Assembly: GCA_022827185.1 (NCBI GenBank)
Contig: JAJDTM010000031.1
Coordinates: 62,001 to 126,000 of the forward strand
Source of the DNA: Candidatus Poribacteria bacterium
Lineage (GTDB): Bacteria > Poribacteria > WGA-4E > WGA-3G
Direction of reading: 5' to 3'
DNA length: 64,000 nucleotides
Shown: one piece after another, positions 42,701 through 50,079 of the stretch
Numbering within the stretch: the stretch's first letter is position 1
Layout: each line of letters begins with the position of its first letter
Notes under the pieces: generated by a model
The model's input: the letters and a program-made list of their open reading frames with translations, nothing else
The model's database searches: none
What the model was told of the DNA's origin: nothing
Position numbers and translations under genes: made by a program

Positions 42701-43415
42701 CTAACTCGATTGAACCGTCTTGTGTCTCTACTTTATTCTGTCCATGTGTTAGCAAGATTTTTCCGTAGATGTGTCCTTTTTTTACTGTAACGTTGTAGTT
42801 TCCCAAGGTTTCATCTAACTGGACATTCCCCGTTTCGGTTGCGATTTCTATCTTTCCCCGGATACGCTTGAGATGTATATTTCCGTTTTTTACGCCGAGC
42901 TTGACAGAGACATCTGCGGGTGTTTTAATGGTCCATTTCAATTGGAGCTGCTTGCGGAGCCTTGCTTGCAGCTCCGTCATTTTAGAAAAAGGATTAGGTT
43001 TTGCTTTTGGTGCATCACCTCCGGGCAATTGGGGATTCAATTGCAGGGTACCGTCGTCCTGTGTTCCTGTTAAGGAGATGTTATCGAGGTAGGCGCGAGT
43101 GAGCGCATCATCTGCCGTGTCTGTTGGCTGTATCTGTTTTTCAAGTGTGACACTGATATTTCCGCCCTCTGTGGCGATCATTTCAATGCTCCCCGATACA
43201 TTTAAATTAAGTTCTATCCGATAAATATCTTCAAAATTGAATGTTTCTTCCGATGTTGTTCCCAATATCGGGGTCTGTTTTTGTCCTGGAATAGGTTCAT
43301 CCACTGCTGCTTTGGGATCTACCGCATCTGCCGATAAGACAAATAGGTTCAGCACGAGTACGAACGAGCAAAATAGGCATAGAGAGCGTAGGATTGTACG
43401 ATACATGGGCAACAT
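39729..43415 (-). CDS. DUF4097-CBM9-POTRA-barrel fusion protein
   Basis: This 1228-residue envelope protein has a signal peptide (about 1-32, ending LSADA). In order follow a DUF4097-like beta-helix region (about 50-330; GSIEMIATEGGNISV, VKNGNIHLKRIRGKIEIATETG), a CBM9-like carbohydrate-binding fold (about 345-590; PIIDGNLSEIVWQTA, DECIEILIDPN), POTRA-like domains (about 650-860) and an Omp85/BamA-type barrel (about 890-1228). The order suggests the barrel sits in the outer membrane with the other domains in the periplasm. I know no characterised protein with this combination. Family B repeat DNA lies just downstream. Its role may be outer-membrane assembly or export of a specific client. Confidence 0.85.
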   Translation of the reverse strand: MLPMYRTILRSLCLFCSFVLVLNLFVLSADAVDPKAAVDEPIPGQKQTPILGTTSEETFNFEDIYRIELNLNVSGSIEMIATEGGNISVTLEKQIQPTDTADDALTRAYLDNISLTGTQDDGTLQLNPQLPGGDAPKAKPNPFSKMTELQARLRKQLQLKWTIKTPADVSVKLGVKNGNIHLKRIRGKIEIATETGNVQLDETLGNYNVTVKKGHIYGKILLTHGQNKVETQDGSIELVMLDTVAASMDVTAQGGNIQLKLPENYAIDAELESEKQQVVINLPAQIDNETSLTIINDGGPLFRLKATNTISLLRSSPDTENTPSEAEADPLTDYILPVPKTTQSPIIDGNLSEIVWQTAQVLSPFQNSEGTEEADTPTETFLLWDSENFYIGVKAHISESHFPHISLTQHDSPIWDDECIEILIDPNLQTDIYYHLVINPIGALFDQRVNVPSEPSFQFAPHDVQLTLNQRTMQTSFEADSKWNAEAKVATQINTSFWSIEIVLPRKMLEKPAKSDAQPEPASENRWLFNIHRKAYSSTGSTDNLVSTTQREYSYWLPTYDNEHPWWIHSPQQYTGVLSERRAPAMGVLNLVTVPPTASEAFTSEEKFQITEIEIEGNTTIPTEVIQQNIPIQPKEVITLSQLSWLIAELRAHDLFQDVRLETRQGQFVPGDPQFFPVASLHIQVTEAPVVQAREIRINGNRSFPSQFIKEWFQLKPGYLAIAAARLKQQLIANFYVNRGYEFATVNYRMVNGVLEFSINEGTLHEIRFTGNTRISRAELLSALDLKTENNAGKQSSQTPDIYHHTLGQTKINRMRRELRENNEHFKSVQDWRVQREGGKNVMIVEIEEQPFAKPGGFPIVQFNRVHGLMLGAGGTVATRLTGAEKVFGSISRGFSSKIWNYQAGIEKGFFKQQPLKIGGSFYKLTDVSSNIYLHHGDATLSASVYGSALQDYYERWGTQGWITYAPTEWSYLRLELTGESHGNLSKSTDWSYFSRNQFKRGNSRIDRGQLRNLALVFAFDTRDHRSTTIQNFHTLFSANERTRRGWRAQFAFEMTGQDFGGDYHFNFYRFEIARYTPLSGPHNLNIRVTGDFSDAPLPRQRLLHLGGGNTVRGHDFNRFAGDNRLLLNLEYQLIRETIRRDPDAAIGWTLSCFLDTGSVWWHGDTPFSNLETFAGRIKTSIGIGCSVFIDPLGNPNPWSLAIEVAEPLDSSFSLRNPKLILRFSRIF

Positions 43416-43436
43416 TTCAGGAAAATTTATTTATAG

Positions 43437-43549
43437 TTAGGACCTACGCAATGTTTCTGTGGAATTCTATGTATTGTGCACGGCTGACGAGGTGTCTTGC
43501 TGGGATGTTTCTTCAAGGAAACCTTGCCAGCGCGGGGCTGCGTAAGTTC
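43437..43549. repeat. family A-ended element with different interior
   Basis: The left end TTAGGACCTACGCAA and right end GGGGCTGCGTAAGTTC match family A ends. The interior has AAGGAAACCTT and no CCCCC/GGGGG hairpin. The right end CCAGCGCGGGGCTGCGTAAG closely matches 22385-22404. Confidence 0.65.
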
Positions 43550-43610
43550 AGTTAATTTCATTATGTGTGGTGGTGCAATACGGATTTGAGGGTTGTACCT
43601 ACAGAATTGC

Positions 43611-43639
43611 TTGACACATTTTAAATAATACTTTATACT
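43611..43639 (+). promoter_or_regulatory. sigma70-type promoter for the XylA-like gene
   Basis: TTGACA at 43611-43616, a 17-base AT-rich spacer and TATACT at 43634-43639. Transcription should begin near 43646, about 100 bases before the start codon at 43748. Confidence 0.7.
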
Positions 43640-43747
43640 TATTAGAAAAGTCAAGCAGTTTTTCGTACCCTTCATGGCTATTGGAACGTTTTTATTAATT
43701 TAAAATAAAGAGAAGAAGCGTAAAATGCTGCGTACGGGAGAAAGAAG

Positions 43748-44800
43748 ATGAGCGAATCTTTTGAAGGAGCAACAGAATATTGTTTCTCCTTCGGACCATG
43801 GAACATACACGAAGGGGCAGATCCTTTCGGCCCACCTGTTCGGGAGCCATTTAGTTTTGATGAGAAGGTCGGATTTTATAGAGACCTCGGTTTTGTCGGT
43901 ATTCAATTTCATGACGATGACATTGTCCCCGATATTGACGAGAAAACGCATGTCCAGTTGATGGCTGAGACAAAAACAGTAAAAGCACAACTGGATGACC
44001 AGGGTTTAACAGCGGAAGTGGTTGCGCCACGTCTGTGGGAATCTCCAGAGACGATTGATGGGGCTTACACGTCTAATTCTCGGAAAGAACGGGAATATGC
44101 GTTGGAACGTTCAAAACGGTGCGTGGACATTTCCAACGAAATTGGGTGCCGAAACCTTGTATTGTGGCTTGCCCGCGAAGGCACTTATATCCGAGAAACG
44201 AAATCATCGTCAGACGCGGTTGGTCAGATTCTGGATGCTATTAACGCCTTACTCGAATATGATCCAGAAATTCGTATTCTGATTGAACCCAAACCGAACG
44301 AACCGATGGATATCGCCTACATCCCAACGATCGGACATGCGATTGGTTTGGCTTATGCGAGCGATGAACCGGAGCGGGTTGGTGGTTTAATCGAGAGTGC
44401 CCATGCGATCCTTGCTGGATTAGAGCCGTCCGATGAAATGGGGTACGCGCTTTATCATAAGAAACTTTGGAGTGTACATCTCAACGACCAAAACGGACTA
44501 AAATTCGACCAGGATAAGGCATTCGGTTCTGTCAATTTGCGGCGTGCTTTTAATCAGGTGCGGGTCCTTGAAGAGAATGGATACGGTAGAAACGGTGAGT
44601 TCATTGGATTAGATGTGAAAGTAATGCGGACACAACCCCGCGATATCTCAACAAAACATTTATTGAGCAGCCGCCGTACCTTTCTTAATCTGCTGGAGAA
44701 GGTTCGGACATTTGATAAAAAAGTGGAACAGGAGTTTATTGCAGCCCGAGACTATGAAGGCTTAGATTTCTATATTCTTGAGCACCTTCTCGGCACATAA
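43748..44800 (+). CDS. xylose isomerase-like TIM barrel (class I XylA relative)
   Basis: This 350-residue protein aligns by eye with actinobacterial class I xylose isomerases almost residue for residue. FSFGPWNIHEGADPFG matches the N-terminus. H55 and D58 in FHDDDIVPD correspond to the catalytic H54/D57. E180-P-K182 matches E181/K183, E216 and H219 match E217/H220, and D254, D256 and D289 fill metal-2 positions. The metal-1 ligand D245 is H244 here. The enzyme may isomerise a different sugar or prefer another metal. It has its own promoter and GGGAGAAAG before ATG 43748. A xylose kinase is not seen nearby. Confidence 0.82.
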   Translation: MSESFEGATEYCFSFGPWNIHEGADPFGPPVREPFSFDEKVGFYRDLGFVGIQFHDDDIVPDIDEKTHVQLMAETKTVKAQLDDQGLTAEVVAPRLWESPETIDGAYTSNSRKEREYALERSKRCVDISNEIGCRNLVLWLAREGTYIRETKSSSDAVGQILDAINALLEYDPEIRILIEPKPNEPMDIAYIPTIGHAIGLAYASDEPERVGGLIESAHAILAGLEPSDEMGYALYHKKLWSVHLNDQNGLKFDQDKAFGSVNLRRAFNQVRVLEENGYGRNGEFIGLDVKVMRTQPRDISTKHLLSSRRTFLNLLEKVRTFDKKVEQEFIAARDYEGLDFYILEHLLGT

Positions 44801-44886
44801 ATTCTATTATAGGCGTGCTTGAATCTGCTTTACATAGTGCGTCAACTCAACGGAGAGTTATAAAGCGGCAGAGGACAAAAACAGAC

Positions 44887-45537
44887 ATGACAACGGATAA
44901 GAGCCCTCTACATGAAGCGGATGGACCTCGTTACCATGCAGTGATGCTTGTTGGTCCCCCCGGTGTAGGCAAGGGAACACAAGGGAAGATGCTGGCGCAG
45001 ATCCCTGGTATTTTCCATGTCTCCAGTGGGGATATGTTCCGAGAACTTAATACCAATTCCAAATTCGGACAAATCTTCCAACAATACGCGGGTGTCGGCA
45101 AGTTAGTCCCAGACGATATTACAATCAAAATCTGGCAGGAGTACATGGCGAGGAAGGTCCGTGAGGGACTTTATACGCCAGAACGCGACTTGCTCATTCT
45201 TGATGGTATTCCACGGAACATTACGCAAGCGACTTTGATAGCACCTTGTGTAAAAATCTTCAAAATCATCTTTATGGTTTGCGAAGATAGAGAAGTAATG
45301 TTTCAACGTATCCGTGGACGTTCTCTGAAAGAGAATCGGATTGATGATGCCGAAGAAGTGGTAGTTCGCTATCGATGGGACCTTTACAAACGGTACACCG
45401 AACCGCTGATTGACCATTACCCACAAGATCTCATTCGGATTATTGATGCCGACAACATCGCATCAGATGTACTTCACCAGATATTATCTGTAATAGTGCC
45501 CATTCAGAAAAAACATTTCATACCACCGCTGATGTAG
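44887..45537 (+). CDS. adk: adenylate kinase
   Basis: This 216-residue nucleoside monophosphate kinase should interconvert AMP, ATP and ADP in the cytoplasm. The P-loop is GPPGVGKGT (residues 23-31), followed by HVSSGDMFRE (AMP site) and DGIPRNITQA in place of the usual DGFPR. The lid region is short (RIRGRSLKENRIDD), without a zinc-binding lid. ATG 44887 is preferred. An in-frame upstream start at 44815 would add a 24-residue tail unlike the family. It follows the XylA-like gene after 86 bases on the same strand. If it is the only adenylate kinase it would be essential, but a divergent paralogue is possible. Confidence 0.78.
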   Translation: MTTDKSPLHEADGPRYHAVMLVGPPGVGKGTQGKMLAQIPGIFHVSSGDMFRELNTNSKFGQIFQQYAGVGKLVPDDITIKIWQEYMARKVREGLYTPERDLLILDGIPRNITQATLIAPCVKIFKIIFMVCEDREVMFQRIRGRSLKENRIDDAEEVVVRYRWDLYKRYTEPLIDHYPQDLIRIIDADNIASDVLHQILSVIVPIQKKHFIPPLM

Positions 45538-45569
45538 ATGAGCGGACAATCCGAGACATTTTACTTTAC

Positions 45570-45663
45570 TTAGGACTTACGGAAAAAAACAGTAATTTCG
45601 GTATTTTAACCCCCTAAATCCCCCTTATCAGGGGGACTTTAAGACGGAACTGCGTAAGTTCTA
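45570..45663. repeat. short-form family A element
   Basis: Ends TTAGGACTTACGG and CTGCGTAAGTTCTA. The centre TAACCCCCTAAATCCCCC / GGGGGACTTTAAG is identical in layout to 1094-1177. It lies between convergent genes and could terminate transcription in both directions. Confidence 0.8.
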
Positions 45664-45671
45664 CCTACTGT

Positions 45672-47354
45672 TTAATCAGTGTGCCGATAGAGCTGGAATT
45701 CAGGATGCGCGAGTGCTCGTATCGGGAATGGTGCTCCATTATCTGAGACCCGGATGCCGAGGAACCGCGGTGTCCGTCGGAACGTCTTGTGCAGTTCATA
45801 TTGACTTCCTTCCTCTAAGATTCGATCATAAAACGTCAGCGTCTCCTCCAATTTAATCTCGGTGAGCGGGTACCAATCTTCATTTTGATAATGCTGAGGC
45901 TGTTTTCGGTATTTTTGGAACACCTCAAGATCGGGTCCAAGGATAAGGACCCATTTTGCTGCTTCATCTGCTTCTTCTAATTCCAATTCGGGGAGCAGCC
46001 AGTTGAACAAAACTTCTGGTGCGCGGGAAATAGGTTCCGCCTGTGGAATGTTCATAGACAGCCACTCGGTTGCTTCCAACTTTGTCGGTTCTGTAAGCAG
46101 GATACCCGCAAAAGCAGCTGTATAAACCAACGAATAAAGTACAACAACGCTTCCCACGATGCCCCCAATCCATTTTTCAAACAACACACGGCGAGCCATA
46201 CGGACTTCTTCTCTAAGATGCAGGGTATCTTTAACGTCCGGTGAACGTGAGAACTTAAAAAGAAATTTGGCAGGATTTGGAAAGTGTGTGAGGGCAATAG
46301 CGGCAAGCAACGTAAGTGCGGGATAGAGTATGAGTAGATGACGCGCAAATTTGACTTTGTGTATCCCGATAAACAGTAGATACGGGATAACGAAAGCGAT
46401 CAGAAGTGTCTCCGTGCTAACTTTGTTTTTAAACGAAACGAGTGCACGTATCACTCCAAAACCGACGAGGAGTGTGAGTGGCAACCCCATTCCCCATTTC
46501 AGTAACACCCACAGGTAGACCAACCGTTGTAACCCTCCTGATTCTGCCGTGGAAATGAGACCAAAATGTCCTTGGTGGTAGTGGGTGGCTTCATACCAGA
46601 AGTCTGAAAAGAAAAGATTCCACTCTGGTGAAATTAGATCAATGAACCAGTAAGGACAGAGGAGCGTGAAGGTTAAGACTAAAACACCGATAATTGTTGC
46701 AAACCTTCTATAAAAGTGCTTGGTACTGATGAAGGTTAAGAGAGAAAAACAGACAAAGACAGTCGTGAATTTGACTGCGAAGCCGACACCTGCAACGATC
46801 CCCAGCCACACTGCAGTCCGAAATGTAAGCACAGATGAAGAAAAGCGAGCACGTAGAGCGATCCAGAGAAACAGTGTTACACAGAAAGTGGCGGGGATGT
46901 CCACAAGTGCAAAACGCGATTCGTTGGTGGCATGTAACATCGCCACAGCGAGCAATCCGGCTGCAATTTGCCCGACACGCCTGTTATAAGCATGCTGTCC
47001 AATAGCATAGGTGAACCAAAGCGTTGCAGTGGACAAGAGAACATTGATGCAGCGCGCCAATAGAATAACGCGGGCTTCCGTCAGAGGTAAGCCGGTAAAG
47101 GACAGCAGTTTGCCGACCGCAGCAACGATGTAAAACCATGCTGTTCCTGGCCAGTTGTAGGTTTGTGGAGGTGCCGTGAGATAGATGAGATTCAGCACAT
47201 CTTGTGCGATAATTGCTTCACGAGGATCCGGTGCTTCAGGCAGTCCAACGTTTATACCAACGACACGCAGACCGAAACCGGCGATAAGAATCACCGATAT
47301 AACGAAGTTGCTGGGTAAACTAAAAAAGTTTCTCACCGCGAGAAGCAATCTCAT
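45672..47354 (-). CDS. GT39-type membrane glycosyltransferase
   Basis: This 560-residue protein has about 10-12 membrane spans and the layout of dolichyl/undecaprenyl-phosphate mannosyltransferase-like GT39 enzymes (ArnT/PMT superfamily). The acidic catalytic motif is expected in the first periplasmic loop, LPEAPDPREAIIAQD. A soluble C-terminal region (about 430-560) follows the last span. It should move a sugar from a lipid carrier to a protein or lipid at the membrane. Its ATG overlaps by four bases (47351-47354) the stop of the last 16 codons of an interrupted GNAT gene, so it was once translationally coupled to it. Its present expression may depend on the inserted element. Confidence 0.85.
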   Translation of the reverse strand: MRLLLAVRNFFSLPSNFVISVILIAGFGLRVVGINVGLPEAPDPREAIIAQDVLNLIYLTAPPQTYNWPGTAWFYIVAAVGKLLSFTGLPLTEARVILLARCINVLLSTATLWFTYAIGQHAYNRRVGQIAAGLLAVAMLHATNESRFALVDIPATFCVTLFLWIALRARFSSSVLTFRTAVWLGIVAGVGFAVKFTTVFVCFSLLTFISTKHFYRRFATIIGVLVLTFTLLCPYWFIDLISPEWNLFFSDFWYEATHYHQGHFGLISTAESGGLQRLVYLWVLLKWGMGLPLTLLVGFGVIRALVSFKNKVSTETLLIAFVIPYLLFIGIHKVKFARHLLILYPALTLLAAIALTHFPNPAKFLFKFSRSPDVKDTLHLREEVRMARRVLFEKWIGGIVGSVVVLYSLVYTAAFAGILLTEPTKLEATEWLSMNIPQAEPISRAPEVLFNWLLPELELEEADEAAKWVLILGPDLEVFQKYRKQPQHYQNEDWYPLTEIKLEETLTFYDRILEEGSQYELHKTFRRTPRFLGIRVSDNGAPFPIRALAHPEFQLYRHTD

Positions 47355-47401
47355 TTTTTGAGAAGACCGAGTTTTTCAAAAATATTTTCCCAACGTCGCA
47401 C
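47351..47401 (-). pseudogene. 3' remnant of the interrupted GNAT gene
   Basis: On the minus strand this encodes VRRWENIFEKLGLLKK and a stop, the counterpart of ERWRNIFKKLEL in the intact paralogue at 49375-49971. It continues in frame from codon CAT at 48885-48887, so the original gene ran across the inserted element. The stop overlaps the ATG of the GT39 gene. Confidence 0.85.
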
Positions 47402-47423
47402 ATGATTGTGATACTCACAACGG

Positions 47424-48692
47424 CTAAGGTTTCCGTGTGCTTCTTTGCTTCCTTGTAGGAGGCTTACTTGATTTGAGCCCCGAAAACGGTGACCACTTAT
47501 CAAGTCTACGCAAGTGTGGATTATATCGCACACCTGTGGGGGATACCACCGCCCCGACTACAGGGTTAAAAAGAAAACCCTGATACGCTGTGAGAATGTT
47601 ACTCGCACCTACTACATCTCGGTGTCCTTGCCACTCACATTTTGAGCAATGGTATGTTCTGCGACTCGGTTTTTTCCTATGTCCGCAGGAAGGGCAGGTT
47701 TGAGAGGTATAGGCTTCGTCTTGGGTAGCAACTTCGATACCAATTGCTTTTGCTTTGTAGGTGATCATTTCTCTAATTTTAGAGAACGCCCATTGGTGTA
47801 ACTTCTCATTCGCTTTTTTACCGTAGTTGATAGATTGTCGGATGTGCTTTATGTCGCCAATGACAATCGTTTCTATCTTTCGCTCATGGCAAGTAGAAAC
47901 AAAGCGTGACGTTATTTTATGACGCATATCACGCAACTGTGCTGTAAGTGCAGCGAGGGTTTTATTTTTAGCACGTTTGAGTTTTTTCCAACGGCTGCTA
48001 CCTCGCTTGCACCTTGAAAGTTTTCGGTTAATACTGACTTTTGATTTTTCGCGATACCGCACTTTGCTTCGGTGTTCGCGACCATTGTAGATTTCGGAGT
48101 TGATACCGTCAAAGGTAACGATTGGGTGTATTTCGCCCATATCCACTGCAACTGCCGAACCTGACTTTGCTTTTAACTTTTTCGGTGTTGTATCATAAGT
48201 AGCGTGGAACTCGTATTGGTGTGTGGTTCGGTTATAGACAAGTGAAACTTCGGCAGGCACGACCTTATAGAACTTTTTATCAATCTTGATATAAAGCGGG
48301 TCTCGGTCTAATCCCATAGAAAGCCGAAGTTTGCCACGCTTATACGAAATACCTGTAGCACGCCACGTAAATGTGTGGAACTTTCGGGTCTTGTGTGGCG
48401 GTTTGGCATTCGGATTCGTTTTTCGGTTTTCAAAGAAAGAACGCCTTGCACCACAATAGTCGTCTATAATCGCTTGCACAGAATGGGCTTGGCAAGGATA
48501 CCTTTTGAATTTGAGATATGCCTTGAGTCCACCGTCTGAAATCCAAAAACCTTTTTGCCTGTGTGTTTTGAACGCAAGTGAGACTGTTTTGGAATAGATA
48601 CGTCCACCAAGCCGGGTTATCGCGTCAAGGTGTTCTGCCGGCTTGGCTGTCGCTATAATATAGGTGCGGTATTCCTTATCTGTTTTTCGCAT
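47424..48692 (-). CDS. tnpB: TnpB RNA-guided nuclease (IS605 OrfB family)
   Basis: This 422-residue protein has the TnpB layout: an N-terminal helical/OB region and a RuvC-like domain interrupted by a zinc ribbon (C333, C336, C350, C353). RuvC aspartates are D184 (AVAVDMGE) and D359 (HRDVVGASNI). The RuvC-II glutamate of canonical TnpB (usually IVIED) is a glycine here, IVIG279-D. A glutamate at 326 (DEAYTSQTCP) may replace it, as reported for rearranged TnpB lineages. ATG 48692 gives the usual start; 48740 adds 16 residues. The stop lies four bases before the right-end hairpin. Confidence 0.88.
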   Translation of the reverse strand: MRKTDKEYRTYIIATAKPAEHLDAITRLGGRIYSKTVSLAFKTHRQKGFWISDGGLKAYLKFKRYPCQAHSVQAIIDDYCGARRSFFENRKTNPNAKPPHKTRKFHTFTWRATGISYKRGKLRLSMGLDRDPLYIKIDKKFYKVVPAEVSLVYNRTTHQYEFHATYDTTPKKLKAKSGSAVAVDMGEIHPIVTFDGINSEIYNGREHRSKVRYREKSKVSINRKLSRCKRGSSRWKKLKRAKNKTLAALTAQLRDMRHKITSRFVSTCHERKIETIVIGDIKHIRQSINYGKKANEKLHQWAFSKIREMITYKAKAIGIEVATQDEAYTSQTCPSCGHRKKPSRRTYHCSKCEWQGHRDVVGASNILTAYQGFLFNPVVGAVVSPTGVRYNPHLRRLDKWSPFSGLKSSKPPTRKQRSTRKP

Positions 48693-48718
48693 GGTATCAC
48701 ATATCACGCTTTTATCCC

Positions 48719-48773
48719 CTAACGAGTGGGAGGCAAGCACGCCACCGAGAGATGACGCTCGTTATGCTTGCCA
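48719..48773. repeat. interleaved inverted repeats in the TnpB leader
   Basis: TAACGAG...CTCGTTA and GGCAAGCA...TGCTTGCC are interleaved upstream of the TnpB start, so both pairs together would form a pseudoknot, not a simple hairpin. They lie within the left end of the element and could regulate translation or mark its end. Confidence 0.5.
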
Positions 48774-48860
48774 ACGTGATACTATCATTGTACCACTTTC
48801 TTACAAAAAATGTCAAACCTTTTTTGACTGCGGAAGATAATAAACCCATTGGACCCAAGC

Positions 48861-49367
48861 CTAAAGACTTCGGATTGTGAGACAATGCCCTTCACAAAGA
48901 TAAGTCGGGACAAAACCGAGGTTAATATAATTTTTGATTGCAGGCAGGCGAAAATCGTCGGTGTCTAACATCACATGCTCCATGTTTCTCGCTTTAAAAT
49001 AGTGTAGGACAGACAGTGTTAACCACTTTCCGAGTTTGTGTCCAGTATGTTCTGGGAGTACCGCGAGCATATCAATATAGCCACTCGGTTTATTGCCGGT
49101 CCATCGCTTCCACGCGCATGCTGTGCCGATTTGTACGCCTTTGTGAATAACGAAAAAGAATCCATTTGGATCGAAATCGGGTTGGTTGATAACGTCAGCG
49201 TAGGTATCTTGATCGGTTCTACCTTTATCTACGAAGGCTTTATCCATTATTCGCGCCCAATGTGCTTCATCTCCTTTTTGATAGGCGCGGATGTAATAGC
49301 CATCAGGACACTGGAGCCGCGGCAGATGCTTCAAACCGTGTCGGGTCATTCTGAGTTGATCTTCCAC
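48861..49367 (-). pseudogene. GNAT acetyltransferase, C-terminus cut by TnpB element
   Basis: This 168-residue frame is a GNAT N-acetyltransferase with the acetyl-CoA loop in VLPEHTGHKLGKWL and LGFVPTY near the end. It is paralogous to the intact gene just upstream on the same strand. The last seven residues (CLTIRSL) come from the inserted element. The original 16 C-terminal residues lie at 47351-47401. A GTG at 49367, 7 bases after the previous stop, matches the paralogue's start (VEDQLRM versus MARQLRM). The core is nearly complete, so residual activity is possible. The substrate is unknown. Confidence 0.85.
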
Positions 49368-49374
49368 TGTATTT

Positions 49375-49971
49375 TTAGCCTGAGACTTTCGTCCATAACT
49401 CCTCAGAAAGTATTTCTCTAACGTTCGCGATTTGTGTTGACGGCTGTGCCAATTCCAGTTTTTTGAAGATATTTCGCCATCGCTCTGGTTGTCCTTCCTC
49501 AACATAGACAGGTATGAACCCTAAATTAAGATAGGTTTTGATGGCGGGGATGCGAAAATCGTCGGTGTCCAACATCGAACATTTGAAGTTATTGTCCCGA
49601 AAGTAGCAGAGGACGGCGAGTGAAACCCATTTTCCGAGTTTGTGTCCGGTGTGTTCGGCGACAACACCTACCATGTGTACATATCCGACCTCCTTTTCAT
49701 CTACAGATTGCCGCCAGGCGCAGGCAGTTCCGACAGGGACACCGTGATGCGTTGCGAAGTAGAGTCCATCAGGCAGAAACACATCCCTACCCGTAATTTC
49801 ATTTTCTGTATCTTGTGCGGTACGTTCTCTACCACCAAACGAGTCACTAATGATGCGTGCCCAGTGTTCTTCATCCCCTGTGCGATAGGTGCGCATACCG
49901 TAACCTACAGGAAGTTCAAGTTCGGGTAAATCTTCTAAATTGGGACGTACCATTCTTAGCTGTCGCGCCAT
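49375..49971 (-). CDS. GNAT-family N-acetyltransferase
   Basis: This 198-residue protein has the GNAT core: GMRTYRTGDEEHWARI at the N-terminus, GTACAWRQ, VVAEHTGHKLGKWVSLAVL (acetyl-CoA pyrophosphate loop, with the pattern H-x-G-x-K-L-G-K) and YLNLGFIPVY at the end. It transfers an acetyl group to an amine in the cytoplasm; the acceptor is unknown. AAGGAGAAAG precedes ATG 49971, with a promoter (TTGCAT, 17 bases, TATAAT on the minus strand) at 50017-50045. It is followed by its truncated paralogue at 48861, so the pair arose by tandem duplication. Confidence 0.88.
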   Translation of the reverse strand: MARQLRMVRPNLEDLPELELPVGYGMRTYRTGDEEHWARIISDSFGGRERTAQDTENEITGRDVFLPDGLYFATHHGVPVGTACAWRQSVDEKEVGYVHMVGVVAEHTGHKLGKWVSLAVLCYFRDNNFKCSMLDTDDFRIPAIKTYLNLGFIPVYVEEGQPERWRNIFKKLELAQPSTQIANVREILSEELWTKVSG

Positions 49972-50016
49972 CTACTTTCTCCTTCTGGTGTGCAATAGAG
50001 TTGCCAGTTAACTGTG

Positions 50017-50045
50017 ATTATACCATACCTCAAAAATTCATGCAA
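50017..50045 (-). promoter_or_regulatory. promoter of the GNAT operon
   Basis: Read on the minus strand, TTGCAT (50040-50045), 17 bases, TATAAT (50017-50022). It is divergent from the aroK promoter 6 bases away. Confidence 0.6.
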
Positions 50046-50050
50046 AACCC

Positions 50051-50079
50051 TTTACAATATTCTCCAAAAACAGTATAAT
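50051..50079 (+). promoter_or_regulatory. promoter of aroK-aroB
   Basis: TTTACA at 50051-50056, a 17-base spacer and a perfect TATAAT at 50074-50079. A leader of about 145 bases with tandem repeats separates it from the GTG of aroK. Confidence 0.65.

Larger units (their letters stand above)
47402..48884 (-). mobile_element. IS200/IS605-like TnpB element, no TnpA
   Basis: The 1483-base element is delimited by the two halves of the GNAT gene; the boundary is uncertain by three bases because CAT is present on both sides. Upstream of the transposon gene (plus coordinates 48874-48886) is a hairpin, ATTGTGAGACAAT. Downstream (47406-47420) is a related one, TTGTGATACTCACAA. There are no terminal inverted repeats or target duplication, as expected for this group. 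Only TnpB is encoded, so movement needs a TnpA elsewhere. A guide RNA overlapping the right end is expected by analogy but was not verified. Confidence 0.85.
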
